A DNA stretch of 64,000 nucleotides, from positions 1 through 64,000 of the IMG/VR virus record IMGVR_UViG_3300036780_000012. One strand, 5' to 3'. Source of the stretch: a virus. Position 1 is the first letter of the stretch. The number at the start of each line of letters is the position of its first letter. Both the position numbers and the translations under genes were made by a program. This document shows, piece after piece, positions 52,314 through 59,228 of the stretch. The notes below the pieces were generated by a model, which made no database searches, was not told where the DNA came from, and saw only the letters and a list, made by a program, of their open reading frames with translations.

Positions 52314-52546
52314 AATTCCCCTTTTGGCTTTCGACCAATCATTCGCAGGGTGCTGGAGTGTCTCGATCGGGAGTACATCCCTATGCTATCTACCCAGTCC
52401 ATTTGGCATGCCTTTATATGCGGCTGGACTCGACGCTGCTGCGTCTCGAAGGATCTATAGCGGGAGCCGCCCCGCAGATCGGCAGAAATCATCGCACTCA
52501 ATCGGGTTGTCCTCGCAGCACCCAGCGAATTACTGGCTTGTCTCAT
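52280..52546 (-). CDS. Basic hypothetical protein (doubtful)
   Basis: 88 residues with a GGAG/TTAGGA ribosome site, but Arg/Ser-rich composition without clear fold (RTTRLSAMISADLRGGSRYR). Overlaps the next gene by 34 bp. May be a chance open frame. Confidence 0.3.
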   Translation of the reverse strand: MRQASNSLGAARTTRLSAMISADLRGGSRYRSFETQQRRVQPHIKACQMDWVDSIGMYSRSRHSSTLRMIGRKPKGELCHPLKKQKRS

Positions 52547-52549
52547 ATC

Positions 52550-52735
52550 CTAACTCCACATCTTCCACGTTACAGCCAAACCAACTGCAATGATCCCGCA
52601 GACTATAGCCAGCAAAAAGTAATCCGTTCGCTGACTATTCAGAACGCAGAGACCATAGCCGTTATTCTCCAAATCCTCGGGGCCGACGTACCGTCCTCCG
52701 CATAGGCAGCAATAAGTTGCAGGTTTGAATTTCAT
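52550..52735 (-). CDS. Zinc-knuckle membrane protein
   Basis: 61 residues from an ATG at 52735 with AGGAGG 6 nt upstream. FKPATYCCLCGGRYVGPEDL is a Cys knuckle, followed by one span (FLLAIVCGIIAVGLAVTWK). A palindrome copy lies 14 bp upstream of the start. Confidence 0.65.
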   Translation of the reverse strand: MKFKPATYCCLCGGRYVGPEDLENNGYGLCVLNSQRTDYFLLAIVCGIIAVGLAVTWKMWS

Positions 52736-52748
52736 GGGACGCCTCCTG

Positions 52749-52762
52749 TCTAAAATTGGACT
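52749..52762 (-). repeat. Dispersed palindrome, copy 9 (one mismatch, in a leader)
   Basis: Coding strand AGTCCAATTTTAGACA. The only full-length copy in an untranslated leader, directly before the AGGAGG of the 52735 gene. Confidence 0.75.
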
Positions 52763-52809
52763 ATCCAACTATTCTCCAAGGCCAGCCGCCCGGAAGAATA
52801 GCTCGGCAG

Positions 52810-52974
52810 TCAAAGCACCTGCGAAGGTTGCGATGGGACCGCCGAAACCTTAGCCGCTACCGTTTCCCAAGCTTTCTGCTGCGCGCTTCCAATACATTCC
52901 CATTTTAGGGAGATCATTCTGTTGGTTTTGTAAAGGGCATTGATGTATGTTTCGTAGAGCAATCTATCTTTCAT
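52810..52974 (-). CDS. 54-residue phage protein, first gene of the minus operon
   Basis: ATG at 52974 with GAGG 8 nt upstream; stop at 52810. LYETYINALYKTN, MISLKWECIGSAQQKAWETVA follows a common small phage pattern (W-x-x-IG-x-x-x-x-x-AW). It is the first gene after the minus promoter at 53012-53041. Confidence 0.7.
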   Translation of the reverse strand: MKDRLLYETYINALYKTNRMISLKWECIGSAQQKAWETVAAKVSAVPSQPSQVL

Positions 52975-53011
52975 TGGCTTGTCCTCGCAGGTGGATTTCG
53001 ATTACGAAACC

Positions 53012-53041
53012 AATATACGCAGACTCTCAAACTTCTGTCAA
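53012..53041 (-). promoter_or_regulatory. Strong promoter reading leftward into the 52-kb block
   Basis: Consensus -35 TTGACA (53041-53036), 18 bp, TATATT (53017-53012) on the minus strand; start expected near 53005, giving a 30-nt leader. Its -35 lies in the left arm of the inverted repeat. Confidence 0.7.
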
Positions 53042-53084
53042 GCATTATTTAACATTATTTAACAGCCGTTATTATTTGCTTGAC
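53037..53084. promoter_or_regulatory. 48-bp inverted repeat spanning both divergent -35 boxes
   Basis: GTCAAGCA (53037-53044) and TGCTTGAC (53077-53084) are perfect inverted arms; each contains most of one -35 box. The middle holds a tandem CATTATTTAA (53043-53062) and a related TTATTATTT. One dimer on each arm could silence both promoters. Confidence 0.65.
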
Positions 53085-53108
53085 TTCCGCAAAACGCAGG
53101 TTTACAGT
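53080..53108 (+). promoter_or_regulatory. Rightward promoter for the RHH regulator, leaderless
   Basis: TTGACT (53080-53085), 17 bp, TACAGT (53103-53108). Transcription would start at about 53115, one base before the ATG at 53116, so the mRNA is probably leaderless; no SD exists. Confidence 0.6.
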
Positions 53109-53115
53109 CTCGTTC

Positions 53116-53268
53116 ATGAGCGATTCCCCGATTACATTTCTAAGATTGCCAGAATCACTCCGCAAGGAAGCGCAGAAACTTGCGGTGCGGGAGGATCGGT
53201 CTCTAGCTAACACGCTGCGTATGCTGATTAAGGAAGCATTACAAGCTCGAAACGGGAAGGCGAGATGA
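53116..53268 (+). CDS. RHH (CopG/Arc-type) regulator
   Basis: 50 residues from the ATG at 53116. SPITFLRLPESLRKEAQKLA is the beta strand and first helix, then VREDRSLANTLRMLIKEALQ the second. The pattern PITF-R-P-L...RS..N...L..EAL is shared with the RHH part of the 1183 fusion, so they are paralogues. It heads the plus operon and faces the minus operon across the inverted repeat, so autoregulation and repression of the left block are likely. It is also a candidate to bind the dispersed palindrome. Confidence 0.85.
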   Translation: MSDSPITFLRLPESLRKEAQKLAVREDRSLANTLRMLIKEALQARNGKAR

Positions 53269-53687
53269 GCCCTCGAATCAGTTTTACCGTAATCGGAACT
53301 CCTCAACCACAAGGCTCTAGCCGCGCATTCGTTCCGAAAGGCTGGACGCGGGCAATCATTACGTCAGCTAACTCGAAGCTCAAGCCGTGGCGCCAGGAGA
53401 TTGCAGGGACCGCCCAAGTAGCGATGAACGAGTCCAAAATTGGACTACTCGAAAATGTCCCGCTCGCTATCGAAGCTGCCTTCTTTTTTGATAAGCCTAA
53501 ATCCGCAAAGAAGTCATTGCTTCATAAGATCACAAAACCAGATGCCGACAAACTGTTGCGCGGTTTGCTCGATGCACTAACCGGGATCGTATTCAAAGAC
53601 GATGCTCAGATCGTCCAGTGCATCGTTAGAAAAGGGTTTGGAGTTCCTAGCAGAGTCGAGGTTTCCGTAATGGGGGTTTCGCAATGA
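53265..53687 (+). CDS. rusA: RusA-type Holliday junction resolvase
   Basis: 140 residues. ITKPDADKLLRGLLDALTGIVFKDDAQIV is the family core; Asp93, Asp95, Asp103 and Asp112/113 are the likely metal ligands. N-terminal FTVIGTPQPQGSSRAFV fits. ATGA overlap with the RHH gene. Contains palindrome copy 10, read in a different frame (SKIG). Confidence 0.9.
   Translation: MSPRISFTVIGTPQPQGSSRAFVPKGWTRAIITSANSKLKPWRQEIAGTAQVAMNESKIGLLENVPLAIEAAFFFDKPKSAKKSLLHKITKPDADKLLRGLLDALTGIVFKDDAQIVQCIVRKGFGVPSRVEVSVMGVSQ
53431..53446. repeat. Dispersed palindrome, copy 10 (perfect 16-mer)
   Basis: AGTCCAAAATTGGACT, symmetric except for the central AA, inside rusA in the frame ESKIGL. Confidence 0.85.
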
Positions 53688-53848
53688 CCGACAAGCAATA
53701 TCACGACCTGATAGAAATTCTGGAACGTGCATGGCAGCGAGCCGAACGATTACCGACAATCAGCCGCGAACGCGATGCTCAGTTAGACGATTTGCGGCGA
53801 GCGTTGAATATCTTGTTTGAGATATGGCAGGTTAAGGAGACAGCGTGA
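53684..53848 (+). CDS. 54-residue helical protein
   Basis: ATG at 53684 overlapping the RusA stop (ATGA), ending in GTGA with the next gene. LIEILERAWQRAERLPTISR, LDDLRRALNILFEIWQ: a small helical protein of unknown role. Confidence 0.6.
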   Translation: MTDKQYHDLIEILERAWQRAERLPTISRERDAQLDDLRRALNILFEIWQVKETA

Positions 53849-54297
53849 GCAATAGTGTTTGCCTTTTCGTATCAACCGAGGAGTTCGATCCTGTTTCCGC
53901 GCTGATTCGAGCGCGTACTGAATGCGATTGGTCGCATGTAGGTTTCTACCGACTCGCGAGTAATGTAACGTTTAGCGCTATGTGTGACGGTAAAGGCGTG
54001 GCATGGCGAGCCTTACGACCAATGCAGAAGATCATGTTGCTGGACGCACCGCATGTAGATGAAGCATTTTCGTATGCGCTAACTCAGTCTGGAAAGCCGT
54101 ACAACACTATCGACATCGCCGGGTTAGCCGTAGGCCGCAACTGGGAGACCGTCGATAGCTTTATTTGCTCTACGCTCGTTCTCTGGGCATTCGAGAAGGC
54201 TGAGTATCCGCTTCTCAACCCTACATTCATTCCGCTGGAACATTACACGCCACGCGACATCTTGTTGAGTCCGTACGTGCAGGAAAGGAAACCATGA
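53845..54297 (+). CDS. Permuted NlpC/P60 (YiiX-like) papain-fold enzyme
   Basis: 150 residues from GTG. WSHVGFY supplies His31, a KPYNTIDIAG loop follows, then SFICSTLVLWAFEKA with Cys108, and PLEHYTPRDILLSP at the end: the permuted NlpC/P60 order (His before Cys). Such proteins cut peptides or lipids; here it may modify the cell wall. Part of the plus operon. Confidence 0.75.
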   Translation: MSNSVCLFVSTEEFDPVSALIRARTECDWSHVGFYRLASNVTFSAMCDGKGVAWRALRPMQKIMLLDAPHVDEAFSYALTQSGKPYNTIDIAGLAVGRNWETVDSFICSTLVLWAFEKAEYPLLNPTFIPLEHYTPRDILLSPYVQERKP

Positions 54298-54569
54298 AGC
54301 TGGACGAGAAGCAGATAGAGGAATTACGTCAGTGGGCTTGGGAAGAGGGTTGGGAGGGAAGTCCAACTGGACCTATACACCATCCTGTCAGGCTTGAGAT
54401 TAGCACGGAGCCAGACTTACTTCCGGGGAAGAAGCCTTGGGCTGGACGGTACTTTCAACGAGTTGTGGCGCGTGTCTATCTCGTCGAGCCAAGCTGTATA
54501 GGCCCCGGACACGATGACAATTTAGCTATTTGTGAGTGCGAACCGCTTGCGGTAAGGAGATTGCAATGA
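54294..54569 (+). CDS. Hypothetical protein
   Basis: 91 residues: LRQWAWEEGWEGSPTGPIHH, RVVARVYLVEPSCIG. Family unknown. ATGA overlaps on both sides. Confidence 0.55.
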   Translation: MKLDEKQIEELRQWAWEEGWEGSPTGPIHHPVRLEISTEPDLLPGKKPWAGRYFQRVVARVYLVEPSCIGPGHDDNLAICECEPLAVRRLQ

Positions 54570-55366
54570 AGAAAAACCCTACATCTTTCGACCTGATCGC
54601 CGCATTGGATAAGCGGGTAAAAGCAATCGAGAATGAACCTGTTCCGACGACGCCTAAACTCGCTTTACTTTGGCACCAGCGCGATATTGAAGATTACAAT
54701 TCCATGCGCGGTATGGTGAAAGAAGTATCAGATGCGCCTAAGATTACACAGTTAGAAGAGTTTGATAAAACAACGTTGTCCCCAGAAGAGCGCGAAGCAT
54801 TAGCTAGGATTCTCGCTGCTCCTTCCCGTCCTCCTGTTCGCTGGCCGCGATGGGTAACGGTACTGGCGCTAGCAGGGTTCATAGTCTTTATAGGGTGGCG
54901 AGTCAGTCCAAAATTGGACAAGAATGCTCCCATGCGTCCTACTGCGGATAGTGTATTCTGCCCGGAAGGTAAACTCTGTCCTGATAATAGTGGCTACAAC
55001 CCTCAGCAGAATAACATGGGTTACTTATATCCTAATACGGATGGGCATATTGCTGCGAGTAGCGGCACGGGTACGGTAGGGACCGTAATTCTAAAACGAT
55101 ATTCCAAATGGCTGCTTGCAGTTTCCCCGCAGATCGAGGACTGCTGGATACGCATTAGCGTAGGCGATAGTCGGGTCGTGGCCGAGGGAACGGTTATGGG
55201 CGGGAATATAGATACTTATGCGTTCCCTGTCGGTCAAATAGCCACCGTGCGTACAGGATGCCCCGGTGGCGTACGTTACTGGGTAAACGGCGAAGAGATT
55301 CAACCTGAAGAGTCTAAGCAGCCGCATGATACGAGCAAGGTCGAACTGGTAGAGGTTAAACCGTGA
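54566..55366 (+). CDS. Single-span protein with palindrome and large C-terminal domain
   Basis: 266 residues from the ATG at 54566 (TAAGGAG 6 nt upstream). A soluble helical N-terminus, a membrane span at about 97-117 (WVTVLALAGFIVFIGWRVS), then the palindrome-encoded SPKLDK and a beta-rich outer domain with paired Cys (FCPEGKLCPDN; DCWIRISVGDS; GCPGGVRYWVNGEEI). Probably exposed on the periplasmic side. Unknown function. Confidence 0.65.
   Translation: MKKNPTSFDLIAALDKRVKAIENEPVPTTPKLALLWHQRDIEDYNSMRGMVKEVSDAPKITQLEEFDKTTLSPEEREALARILAAPSRPPVRWPRWVTVLALAGFIVFIGWRVSPKLDKNAPMRPTADSVFCPEGKLCPDNSGYNPQQNNMGYLYPNTDGHIAASSGTGTVGTVILKRYSKWLLAVSPQIEDCWIRISVGDSRVVAEGTVMGGNIDTYAFPVGQIATVRTGCPGGVRYWVNGEEIQPEESKQPHDTSKVELVEVKP
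54906..54919 (+). repeat. Dispersed palindrome, copy 11
   Basis: AGTCCAAAATTGGACA at 54905-54920, better half first in the direction of transcription, read as SPKLDK just after the membrane span. Confidence 0.85.
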
Positions 55367-55599
55367 AGTTAACTATACCAGAGGTCTTACCATTGGTCGT
55401 CAGCCTATATAAAAAGCATTCCGCAGGATGCTGCCTGCATATAGTGTTAGACGATAACAATGTAGACGATAGCTGTGTAGATTTTTGCATTCGGCAAGCG
55501 CGGAGGTTAAATCACGCTGACTGCCTAAACTTGGCGCTCTTATTGGCAAGGATGTCCAGAACGCAGCGATTAAAACTAGCGCACAGAAAATGTTATTAG
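55363..55599 (+). CDS. Conserved-looking small protein
   Basis: 78 residues: VVSLYKKHSAGCCLHIVLDD, VDFCIRQARRLNHADCLNLA, RMSRTQRLKL. Composition and start overlap (GTGA) support it. It follows a common phage pattern of unknown function. Confidence 0.65.
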   Translation: MKLTIPEVLPLVVSLYKKHSAGCCLHIVLDDNNVDDSCVDFCIRQARRLNHADCLNLALLLARMSRTQRLKLAHRKCY

Positions 55600-55617
55600 A
55601 ACTAAAAAGGAGAAACA

Positions 55618-56043
55618 ATGAAGCGAATTGCCACTGTAATTCTATTGCTCTCTGCCGCTCTTTACGGGCAGGAGAAGATCAAACCGCTAACCGCTGAAGA
55701 AGAGTTAGACATTCGTACACCTCAGATTCGTTCTATGCAAGACGCCGCGCAAAAGGCAGCTATTACAGCTCAGTATCAGGCAGAGATGGAAAAAGACCCG
55801 AAGTACGTGGCTCTCGATAAGGATCAGCAAGAAGCAGACGCGGAAGCGCAAAAGGCTCTAGATGAGGTGTACTCTTCTCGTCGTCTGAATAAGAATGAGG
55901 TCGTGTTTTGTATGGGACAGACTCATAACGCAGGAGGTGTAATTGGTGGGCCTTGCGATTCTGCTCCGGCGAATCGACTAAGCCTGCAACCGCTAACTAA
56001 GGTAAAGTCCGACAATAAGGCTAGTGAGGTTAAGAAACCGTAA
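55618..56043 (+). CDS. Secreted coiled-coil protein
   Basis: 141 residues. Signal peptide MKRIATVILLLSAALYGQ, then a helical region (MQDAAQKAAITAQYQAEME, QEADAEAQKALDEV) and a Cys pair near the end. AAGGAG upstream. Probably periplasmic. Unknown. Confidence 0.6.
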   Translation: MKRIATVILLLSAALYGQEKIKPLTAEEELDIRTPQIRSMQDAAQKAAITAQYQAEMEKDPKYVALDKDQQEADAEAQKALDEVYSSRRLNKNEVVFCMGQTHNAGGVIGGPCDSAPANRLSLQPLTKVKSDNKASEVKKP

Positions 56044-56055
56044 CTAGGAGAAGCG

Positions 56056-56790
56056 ATGCCAAACCAAGTGCAGGACTGGATGCTCCGAGCAGTTAAACAA
56101 ATCAGGGCAAATTGGTGGCACTCCGGAGTCCCTGATGAATCTATCGCGCAGATCATCGCCGATCACGCTCCGGGGGCGGAACCCATGCCCGTTCCAACAA
56201 CGCCGAAGTGTTTGAGCTATGACGAGTGTGATGGCGATCTTCCCGGAGAATGGCATGAGAAAAACTGCCCCTGCTATGTAGAGGAAGTTGATGGCGTGAT
56301 GGCGGCCGATTGGGAACGTAGGAAGCCGGAGCTAGATGCGGAGTTCGTGAAATTCAAAGCCCAACGTGAAGCGAAACCCCTTCCTGCTGTCTCCCCACGG
56401 TACGAATGGACACCAGAAGTTGAGACTGCACGGAAACTCCTGATGGAGAAGTTTTCCGATCAGTTCAGTATGGAGGCAATCGCCGAAGCGGCTTACATAC
56501 TTGGCGGAAAAGTATCGGCTGGGGCTGTCTCCTCCGCTTCCCGGCCTTACGAAGTAGGCGAGTCCGAGCGCATGAAAGATCCTCAGCCCGCGAAACTGGT
56601 CAAAGCCATGACCGAGGCTCAGGAAGATGGCAGAGAGGCTGTCTCTCCAACGAATGAATTTTCACGTGGACGGCTGTTTCAATTCCAGCGTATGAAGGAC
56701 AAGCGTCCACTTGACCCGGTTTATTGGGATATGCACGAATTGCGGGAACTGAAAGCGGCTGTTTCTCCAGAGCCGCAGGAGAAGAAATGA
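56056..56790 (+). CDS. Modular hypothetical protein with AVSP linkers
   Basis: 244 residues. An N-terminal helical part with IADHAPGAEPMP, a Cys-rich segment (CLSYDECDGDLPGEWHEKNC), then segments separated by the motif AVS(P) (LPAVSPRYEW, AGAVSSASRP, EAVSPTNEF, AAVSPEPQ). The GCTGTCTCC DNA recurs in two later genes. Unknown role. Confidence 0.6.
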   Translation: MPNQVQDWMLRAVKQIRANWWHSGVPDESIAQIIADHAPGAEPMPVPTTPKCLSYDECDGDLPGEWHEKNCPCYVEEVDGVMAADWERRKPELDAEFVKFKAQREAKPLPAVSPRYEWTPEVETARKLLMEKFSDQFSMEAIAEAAYILGGKVSAGAVSSASRPYEVGESERMKDPQPAKLVKAMTEAQEDGREAVSPTNEFSRGRLFQFQRMKDKRPLDPVYWDMHELRELKAAVSPEPQEKK

Positions 56791-57152
56791 TTAAAGAATT
56801 TACGCCGGGAACGGTTTTGATTGAGCGCGAACGCGAGCGGCAGATTGAGAAAGAAGGCTGGACTTCGGAACACGACGCGCACCACGATGCGGGAGAACTG
56901 GCCGATGCTGCGGCGTGCTATGCCGATCTGTCCGCTGCGCTTATTCGAGGAGCGAGCGTCGAGGAGTTGAAGCCGCTAATTATTGATGGCTACGATTCAA
57001 TGCTGACGTGGCCCTTCGATGATGACGATTTTAAGCCGACCGATGATCCGATACGCAATCTAGTGAAGGCCGGGGCGTTAATCGCGGCAGAAATTGACAG
57101 ACTTCAACGAGCTGTCTCCCCAGAGCCAACACTGAAAAAGGAGAACTCATGA
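56787..57152 (+). CDS. Conserved-looking phage protein
   Basis: 121 residues from the ATG at 56787 (ATGA overlap). VLIERERERQIEKEGWTSEH, DAHHDAGELADAAACYADL, then WPFDDDDFKPTDDPIRNLVKAGALIAAEIDRLQ is a widespread phage pattern of unknown function. Ends with AVSPEPTLKK. Confidence 0.75.
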   Translation: MIKEFTPGTVLIERERERQIEKEGWTSEHDAHHDAGELADAAACYADLSAALIRGASVEELKPLIIDGYDSMLTWPFDDDDFKPTDDPIRNLVKAGALIAAEIDRLQRAVSPEPTLKKENS

Positions 57153-57428
57153 AGCAATTGTTAGCCATACTTCTGTTGACTGGTTTTGCGTTGGCACAAA
57201 GTCTCATACTTGCCGCCGATGAGCGATCCGTTCTGGAAGACGGACACCGGGAAAGCGTTCATCGCCCGCTATCAGGAGTTGAAGCAGTGCGATGCGCGAG
57301 CCGTCAAAAATCTACGCTCTGTATGGCCGGATGTTCACTGCGTCAAGAATCAGATCGGCAAGGGCAACCATTTCGAGTTCACCGGAAAGTTGTATGAAGA
57401 GTGGATGCAACCGAAAAAGGGGAAATAA
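57149..57428 (+). pseudogene. Secreted protein split by an apparent one-base shift
   Basis: ATG at 57149 (AAGGAG 6 nt upstream) starts a signal peptide (MKQLLAILLLTGFALAQ). After CAA, the original frame degenerates, but the +1 frame reads VSYLPPMSDPFWKTDTGKAF, then QELKQCDARAVKNLRSV, CVKNQIGKGNHFEFTGKLYE to 57428. The run CAAAG at 57199-57203 is the likely point: one extra A. Alternatives are overlapping genes or +1 frameshifting. Confidence 0.6.
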
Positions 57429-57445
57429 ACAAGGGGGTAAGTAAG

Positions 57446-57679
57446 ATGAGCGAACGACGAGCATGGACGGCGGCGGAACAATTGCTAGATGAGTTGTATC
57501 ACAATCCCGAACTCGTGAATCGCGGCGAGTGGAGAAATCGGGTAGCTCAAATATTGCCGAGATGTCCGCGCAATCAACCAGATGGGACTTCGCATGAAGT
57601 AACCATGAACGAATCTCCGTGGCGAAAACCAACGCGAGGTTGGATGGGAGCTAGGAGCCAATTTGATTTAGGGGATTGA
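57446..57679 (+). CDS. Small hypothetical protein
   Basis: 77 residues from the ATG at 57446 (GGGGGTAAGT upstream). MSERRAWTAAEQLLDELYHN, VAQILPRCPRNQPDG. Unknown. Confidence 0.5.
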   Translation: MSERRAWTAAEQLLDELYHNPELVNRGEWRNRVAQILPRCPRNQPDGTSHEVTMNESPWRKPTRGWMGARSQFDLGD

Positions 57680-57682
57680 ACC

Positions 57683-57793
57683 ATGAAAGCACGCAAGCCG
57701 AAAAGTAAGACTCTGACCGAACGGGTAGCGGAACTCGAACGCTATACCGCAGAACTGGCGCTACCGCTGCGAGCGGCATCGGGGAAAGGATAA
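57683..57793 (+). CDS. 36-residue micro-protein
   Basis: ATG at 57683, TAA at 57793: KARKPKSKTLTERVAELERY, a basic start and short helix. The SD is weak (GGGGA). Support is limited. Confidence 0.4.
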   Translation: MKARKPKSKTLTERVAELERYTAELALPLRAASGKG

Positions 57794-57797
57794 CAAG

Positions 57798-57998
57798 ATG
57801 AGTGCCAGAATCTACGTAATTGACAACGCGACCGGGGCGAAAGGTTCATTCTGCATCGAGCGCCCTAGCCATCAGTGGCCAAATACTAACGAGTATTGGA
57901 ATCCACAAGGTTGGTCTGGATCAGGCTATGTATTCACTGACGAAAAACTGGCCTATGCCGTGCGCGACATATTGGCAGGGGAAGGCGTAAAACGCTGA
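57798..57998 (+). CDS. Small hypothetical protein
   Basis: 66 residues: ARIYVIDNATGAKGSFCIER, FTDEKLAYAVRDILAGEG. A plausible small alpha/beta protein. Unknown. Confidence 0.55.
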   Translation: MSARIYVIDNATGAKGSFCIERPSHQWPNTNEYWNPQGWSGSGYVFTDEKLAYAVRDILAGEGVKR

Positions 57999-58010
57999 CT
58001 AGCGGCGTCA

Positions 58011-58020
58011 GGGGGGGGGG
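58011..58020 (+). repeat. Ten-G homopolymer tract in a leader
   Basis: Ten consecutive G just before the ATG at 58029 (8 bp gap). It replaces a normal SD and could change spacing by slippage. Confidence 0.8.
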
Positions 58021-58028
58021 ATAGCTCC

Positions 58029-58379
58029 ATGGACAGGGAGACGCAGAATCGAACCGCCGCAGAGGTTGGGCATGTTGTCGGAGAAGGTGGCAAATGTTGG
58101 TGCAGCCAATGGCATAAATTTGCAAACCCCGCTGGATGCTGCCCTTTTCATATTGATGGTGGACGGCGTGATTTACCATGCGGACCCGGAACGGTTGCTG
58201 CTGAATGGCAAACGGGTGAGCGGCTGCGGGTCGAAGCGGCGTACCGGAAATACTTCTTCGACATTCGCGGGTTCCGACCGTTCCCGGTGGAAATAACGTT
58301 GGATAAGTTGATTGACTTTGTACTGTGGCGGGACAATGGGGCTGTCTCTCAGCCTACACCTGCCAAGGGGGAGAAATGA
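58029..58379 (+). CDS. Cys-rich hypothetical protein
   Basis: 116 residues: GKCWCSQWHKFANPAGCCPF and a later Cys suggest zinc binding; a helical rest (RLRVEAAYRKYFFDIRG). Ends GAVSQPTPAKGEK, sharing the AVS linker. Its start is immediately after the G tract. Confidence 0.55.
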   Translation: MDRETQNRTAAEVGHVVGEGGKCWCSQWHKFANPAGCCPFHIDGGRRDLPCGPGTVAAEWQTGERLRVEAAYRKYFFDIRGFRPFPVEITLDKLIDFVLWRDNGAVSQPTPAKGEK

Positions 58380-58418
58380 CCGCGTGAGCTACTCCGAGCA
58401 AGACGGGCAGGGAGGACT

Positions 58419-58691
58419 ATGAAGCCGAAACGAATTCAACGCAAGCGAACGAAGGGCTGGAAGATGCCACCAAATACGGTCTATGTGGGCAGGCCGACGA
58501 AATGGGGAAATCCGTATCGGGTGACCCACAACACGCCGCTGGCTAGAGTCTTAATCCATTTCCGGCAATCCGCGTTGTCGATGCAGAACGAAATTCAAGC
58601 AGAGCTTCGCGGCAAAGACCTAGCCTGCTGGTGTCCACTCGATCAGCCCTGCCACGCGGATGTACTTCTGGAGATCGCCAATGACTTATAG
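58419..58691 (+). CDS. DUF4326 protein
   Basis: 90 residues. RIQRKRTKGWKMPPNTVYVGRPTKWGNPY, then LRGKDLACWCPLDQPCHADVLLE is the DUF4326 signature, common in phages and mobile elements, with a conserved cysteine cluster. Function unknown. Confidence 0.85.
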   Translation: MKPKRIQRKRTKGWKMPPNTVYVGRPTKWGNPYRVTHNTPLARVLIHFRQSALSMQNEIQAELRGKDLACWCPLDQPCHADVLLEIANDL

Positions 58692-58739
58692 CGAGCAAGA
58701 CGGGCGGGTGATCCTCGCAATGAGCCGGGAAGGAGAATG

Positions 58740-59108
58740 ATGGCGAAAGTAATCGGGTCTGGCGAAATTAAAGGCGAAGTGACGTTGCTTCTCAGTGAGG
58801 CAGAGGCGAAGGCATTGGACGCGCTCGTTGGCTACGGGCCTGAGCCATTCCTGAAAGTTTTCTATGAACATCTTGGCAAAGCCTACCTTCAGCCGCATGA
58901 GCGAGGACTGAAGTCATTGTTTGAATCCGTGCGGACCGGCGAAGGCTCAGTGTCGAATTTCCTGAAACGAATTCACGATGCGCGCGACGTTTTCACAGGC
59001 CGAAAGAACGCCTACATTCCGCCGGAATATAAGACTCTCACGAGCAAGTCCGAGCATTTGGGCAGCGGACCCATCCCATCGAACCAAGTTTCAGAGAGTG
59101 AAGGCTGA
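58740..59108 (+). CDS. Hypothetical protein
   Basis: 122 residues, with ATG ATG at 58737-58742 and AAGGAG just upstream favouring the second. GEVTLLLSEAEAKALDALVG, FLKVFYEHLGKAYLQPHERG; helical. Unknown. Confidence 0.6.
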   Translation: MAKVIGSGEIKGEVTLLLSEAEAKALDALVGYGPEPFLKVFYEHLGKAYLQPHERGLKSLFESVRTGEGSVSNFLKRIHDARDVFTGRKNAYIPPEYKTLTSKSEHLGSGPIPSNQVSESEG

Positions 59109-59228
59109 GAATATGTTGCGTCTGAACTTCGGGGAACCCCCCAGTACACGCAACCAGAGAACAATGAAAGGTTTGGAGACGGGAGTTGAGCGCGGTTCAC
59201 GAGACCGCGAGACACAAGGAGATAACAA

